Source: CAYNRA01 sp046296415
GTDB taxonomy: Bacteria > Bacteroidota > Bacteroidia > Cytophagales > Spirosomataceae
Assembly (NCBI GenBank): GCA_046296415.1
Contig: JBKBLN010000001.1
Coordinates: 310,001 to 374,000 of the forward strand
Direction: 5' to 3'
Length of the DNA stretch: 64,000 nt
Below are positions 61,999 through 64,000 of the stretch, in pieces. The position numbers and the translations under genes were made by a program. The stretch's first letter is position 1. Every line of letters begins with the position of its first letter. Under the pieces are notes generated by a model that was given only the letters and a program-made list of their open reading frames with translations, did no database searches and was not told where the DNA came from.

Positions 61999-62381
61999 AA
62001 ATAGGGCATAAGGTCTTCGGCAATGCGCTTGGGGCGAAGGGATTGGGCATCGAGTGATATCCAGGTTGTCGAAGCCTCAACGAGTCGAGTTTCTCCTCGG
62101 TGTATTTCGTATCGGCGCAAGGAGGTAACCCCTTTGAATTCCTCCACCCAAGTGGAAACGGTCAACTCTTCCCCCAAAAAAGCAGGTTGAAAATAGGTAA
62201 TTTGGTGCTGTCTGACTACCCATCGATAGGCTTCTGCGATGTGTTGGGGAGCTCGGCTGTACCAATGCGCGATGGCTGCCTCTTGAAGATACCGAAGGTA
62301 CACGATGTTGTTGACATGGTGTAGCTCGTCTAGGTCGGTGGCCAGAACCAGGATCGGTAGTTTAAATACAGATGGCTTCAT
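61980..62381 (-). CDS. hotdog-fold acyl-CoA thioesterase (YbgC/FadM type)
   Basis: 133 residues, the full length of a single hotdog domain. ATDLDELHHVNNIVYLRYLQEA is the family signature: D...HVNN.VY.....E, with the catalytic Asp/Glu equivalents in the first helix. QITYFQPAFLGEELTVSTWV and TSLRRYEIHRGETRLVEAST are the usual strands. The enzyme cleaves acyl-CoA or aryl-CoA thioesters; substrate not determined. In Bacteroidota such genes can serve menaquinone (DHNA-CoA) or fatty-acid metabolism. It faces the ebo pair tail to tail. Confidence 0.9.
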   Translation of the reverse strand: MKPSVFKLPILVLATDLDELHHVNNIVYLRYLQEAAIAHWYSRAPQHIAEAYRWVVRQHQITYFQPAFLGEELTVSTWVEEFKGVTSLRRYEIHRGETRLVEASTTWISLDAQSLRPKRIAEDLMPYFQDQSS

Positions 62382-62390
62382 AGATAAAAA

Positions 62391-62433
62391 TAAAAAAGCT
62401 GTCTTACATTCGGTGAAGAACGAAAGACAGCTT
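62391..62433 (-). terminator. terminator of the rpmG-DUF4295 operon
   Basis: Perfect 10-bp stem AAGCTGTCTT (62396-62405) / AAGACAGCTT (62424-62433) with an 18-base loop. On the minus strand a T-run follows directly (complement of 62391-62396). Confidence 0.88.
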
Positions 62434-62452
62434 ACTTGGAAGGAGATTTACC

Positions 62453-62608
62453 TTACGCTTTAAGGGCGTCTTGCAATTGCTCCATAGATACCATTTCTTC
62501 TTTGAAGCTATAGGCACCTGTTTTTGGGGACTTAACCGCCTTGATGACTTTTGCGAAGTTTTTGGTCGCCGACTTGTCACGCAGCGTTGCTACTACTTTC
62601 TTTGCCAT
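62453..62608 (-). CDS. DUF4295 small basic protein
   Basis: 51 residues, reading MAKKVVATLRDKSATKNFAK and on to QLQDALKA, with Lys-rich start. This tiny Bacteroidota-only family follows rpmG in almost all members and is thought to be ribosome-associated, though its function is not known. The gene starts 44 bp after rpmG and ends before a terminator. Recognition rests on the sequence and on the rpmG neighbour. Confidence 0.9.
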   Translation of the reverse strand: MAKKVVATLRDKSATKNFAKVIKAVKSPKTGAYSFKEEMVSMEQLQDALKA

Positions 62609-62652
62609 GTCGTTATTCTGTTATGAATTGGGGGCAGAATATTCTACCAAAA

Positions 62653-62835
62653 TTACTTAATTTCTTTGTGTACAGTCACTTTCCGTAATACAGGATTGTA
62701 TTTTTTCAATTCCAAACGGGCAGTGGTGTTTTTCCGGTTTTTAGTCGTGATGTACCGGGACATACCTGGCTGACCACTTGCTTTGTGCTCCGTACATTCT
62801 AAGATGACTTGCACGCGGTTTCCTTTCTTAGCCAT
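62653..62835 (-). CDS. rpmG: 50S ribosomal protein L33
   Basis: 60 residues, MAKKGNRVQVILECTEHKAS with SRYITTKNRKNTTARLELKKY and PVLRKVTVHKEIK, the full L33 sequence pattern. The protein lacks the paired CxxC zinc motifs, so it is the zinc-free type. In most Bacteroidota the order is rpmB-rpmG-DUF4295-ftsY. Here rpmB and ftsY are not next to it. Confidence 0.97.
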   Translation of the reverse strand: MAKKGNRVQVILECTEHKASGQPGMSRYITTKNRKNTTARLELKKYNPVLRKVTVHKEIK

Positions 62836-62883
62836 TTCTATTTACTATTATAATGCTTATTCTTTCTATAAAAATTCGGACTG

Positions 62884-62914
62884 CAAAGATAGAGAGTAAT
62901 TTCCTTAGTAACAA
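62884..62914 (-). promoter_or_regulatory. promoter of rpmG-DUF4295
   Basis: On the minus strand TTG (62914-62912) and TATCTTTG (62891-62884) are 20 bp apart, a perfect Bacteroidota promoter and the best in the window. About 45 bp separate it from the rpmG start. Confidence 0.85.
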
Positions 62915-63007
62915 TATATTGCTGTAAAAAACCTAAATTAATTTATGGACTTAGGGGTTGGATAGGGGAAACAGCCTCCCTAGCTTTTTTAGGGAGTATT
63001 CTGGTTG

Positions 63008-63015
63008 TACCTTTG
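63008..63015 (+). promoter_or_regulatory. -7 promoter element of the oxidoreductase gene
   Basis: TACCTTTG matches TAnnTTTG exactly, 27 bp before the ATG at 63043. The -33 region is T-rich (62985-62990) but has no TTG. Confidence 0.55.
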
Positions 63016-63042
63016 TTTTGTTCAATAAAAACCAAATAAAAT

Positions 63043-64000
63043 AATGAAAAATACCCAAGTCTTATTAGCCAAACGCCCATTGGGAGAGATCACACCGGAT
63101 TGTTGGGAGTATAAATCAGTAGATGTGCCTGAACTAGAAAAGGGACAGGTTTTAGTCGAGGTTCATTATTTGTCCATCGATCCTGCCATGCGGGGCTGGA
63201 TGAATGCCGGGAAATCCTACATCCGGCCGGTGGAACTCGGGGAGGTTTTTCGAGCGCTCGGGGTTGGAAAAATCATTGCCTCCCAAGACGATCGCCTGGC
63301 GGTAGGTACATTTGTCAGTGGCTCGGTGGGTGTTCAAGAATATGCCATCTTGTCTGGGAAAGATCTGGTACCTGTTGATCCCTCTTTTATGGCCCTTCCT
63401 GTTTATTTAGGGACACTCGGCATGTCGGGCATGACCGCCTACTTCGGTATGTTGGACACCGGCCAACCCAAAGAAGGCGAAACTGTCGTCGTTTCGGGAG
63501 CAGCCGGGGCTGTAGGCAGCGTGGCCGGACAAATCGCCAAGCTTAAAGGTTGCCGGGTTGTTGGGATAGCAGGTGGGGCCGACAAATGCCGGTACGTGGT
63601 GGAAACTCTCGGATTTGATGCCTGCATTGACTATAAGGAAGGAGCTTTGCGCAAACGTTTGTCGGAAGCCTGTCCAAATGGCGTAGATGTTTTCTTCGAT
63701 AACGTAGGGGGAGAAATCTTAGATACGGTCTTGACGTTGATTAATAAAAAAGCTCGTATTGTGATTTGTGGAGCCATTTCTCAATACAATACCTCCCGTC
63801 CGGAAGGACCTCGAAACTACCTGTCGTTGCTGGTCAATCGTGCCAAAATGGAGGGTATTGTGGTGTTTGACAACATTCCCAAATACGGGGAGGCCGCACA
63901 AGAAATGGCACAATGGATTTTGCAGGGTAAACTCAATGCCCAATACCATGTCGAAACCGGCGGAATTCCAGCTTTCCACGATACCCTCCAAAAACTATTC
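63043..64000 (+). CDS. NADP-dependent oxidoreductase (MDR superfamily), 3' end missing
   Basis: About 319 codons are open to the right edge, so nearly the whole protein (usually about 335-345 residues) is present. It is a zinc-free medium-chain reductase of the CurA / leukotriene B4 12-hydroxydehydrogenase type: LAKRPLGEITPDCW at the start, VHYLSIDPAMRGWMN, VSGAAGAVGSVAGQIAKLKG (AxxGxxG NADP motif), VFFDNVGGEILD and ICGAISQYNT. These enzymes reduce the C=C bond of enones and alkenals and are often part of stress response. The gene has its own promoter. Confidence 0.93.

Noticed and set aside
1..64000. tRNA, rRNA or known riboswitch
   Set aside because: No cloverleaf, rRNA segment or riboswitch core was recognised by eye in the intergenic regions; a covariance-model scan would be needed to exclude small RNAs.

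Overview
The window is chromosomal DNA of a Bacteroidota bacterium, most likely a free-living member of the Cytophagales or a neighbouring class. The evidence is a porU-porV pair of the type IX secretion system (T9SS), a giant SprB-repeat protein with a T9SS sorting domain, family genes found mostly in Bacteroidota (DUF5686, DUF6702, DUF4295), menaquinone (menB) and bacillithiol-type (ypdA) genes, and promoters of the Bacteroidota TTG / TAnnTTTG type (clearest before rpmG). No rRNA, tRNA, CRISPR array, intact insertion sequence or SusCD pair was found.

Layout. 1-3.3 kb: end of 4-hydroxyphenylpyruvate dioxygenase, then a Nudix-type transcriptional regulator divergent from a secreted esterase, with a 23-bp palindrome between them. 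3.4-8.5 kb: a five-gene locus with the architecture of a chaperone-usher pilus (major subunit, two-domain periplasmic chaperone, usher-like outer-membrane barrel, two more subunits) but with little visible resemblance to classical Fim/Pap proteins. 8.6-12.7 kb: glyA and a DUF5686 outer-membrane protein. 12.7-14.1 kb: a decayed island with a HipA remnant and a frameshifted GNAT acetyltransferase. 14.2-21 kb: a cytochrome c-aldose dehydrogenase fusion, porU, porV, a GC-rich intergenic repeat and a CDP-alcohol phosphatidyltransferase.

21.4-37.9 kb: a 16-kb, five-gene, one-direction operon with its own promoter, an inverted repeat beside it and a strong terminator. It encodes a lipoprotein, a 2358-residue SprB-repeat protein, an outer-membrane barrel, an unrecognised 1458-residue protein ending in a long coiled coil, and a fibronectin-III-like protein. 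With T9SS genes just upstream, this looks like a surface adhesin or motility apparatus.

37.9-64 kb is mostly housekeeping or catabolic: a secreted type-B carboxylesterase, an exonuclease, DUF6702, rseP, ypdA, menB, an FkbM methyltransferase, a four-gene operon of the type common in Planctomycetes (PSD1 / DUF1501 / TIM barrel / cytochrome-DUF2231), an RluA-type pseudouridine synthase with valS, a SNF2 helicase, an eboE-phosphodiesterase pair, a thioesterase, rpmG-DUF4295 and a truncated NADP-dependent oxidoreductase.

Two loci are the best candidates for undescribed biology: the pilus-like locus at 3399-8530 and the giant surface-protein operon at 21540-37792. A third result is regulatory: the palindrome next to the Nudix regulator recurs, in the same orientation and almost unchanged, before the carboxylesterase gene 38 kb away, which suggests a small esterase regulon.
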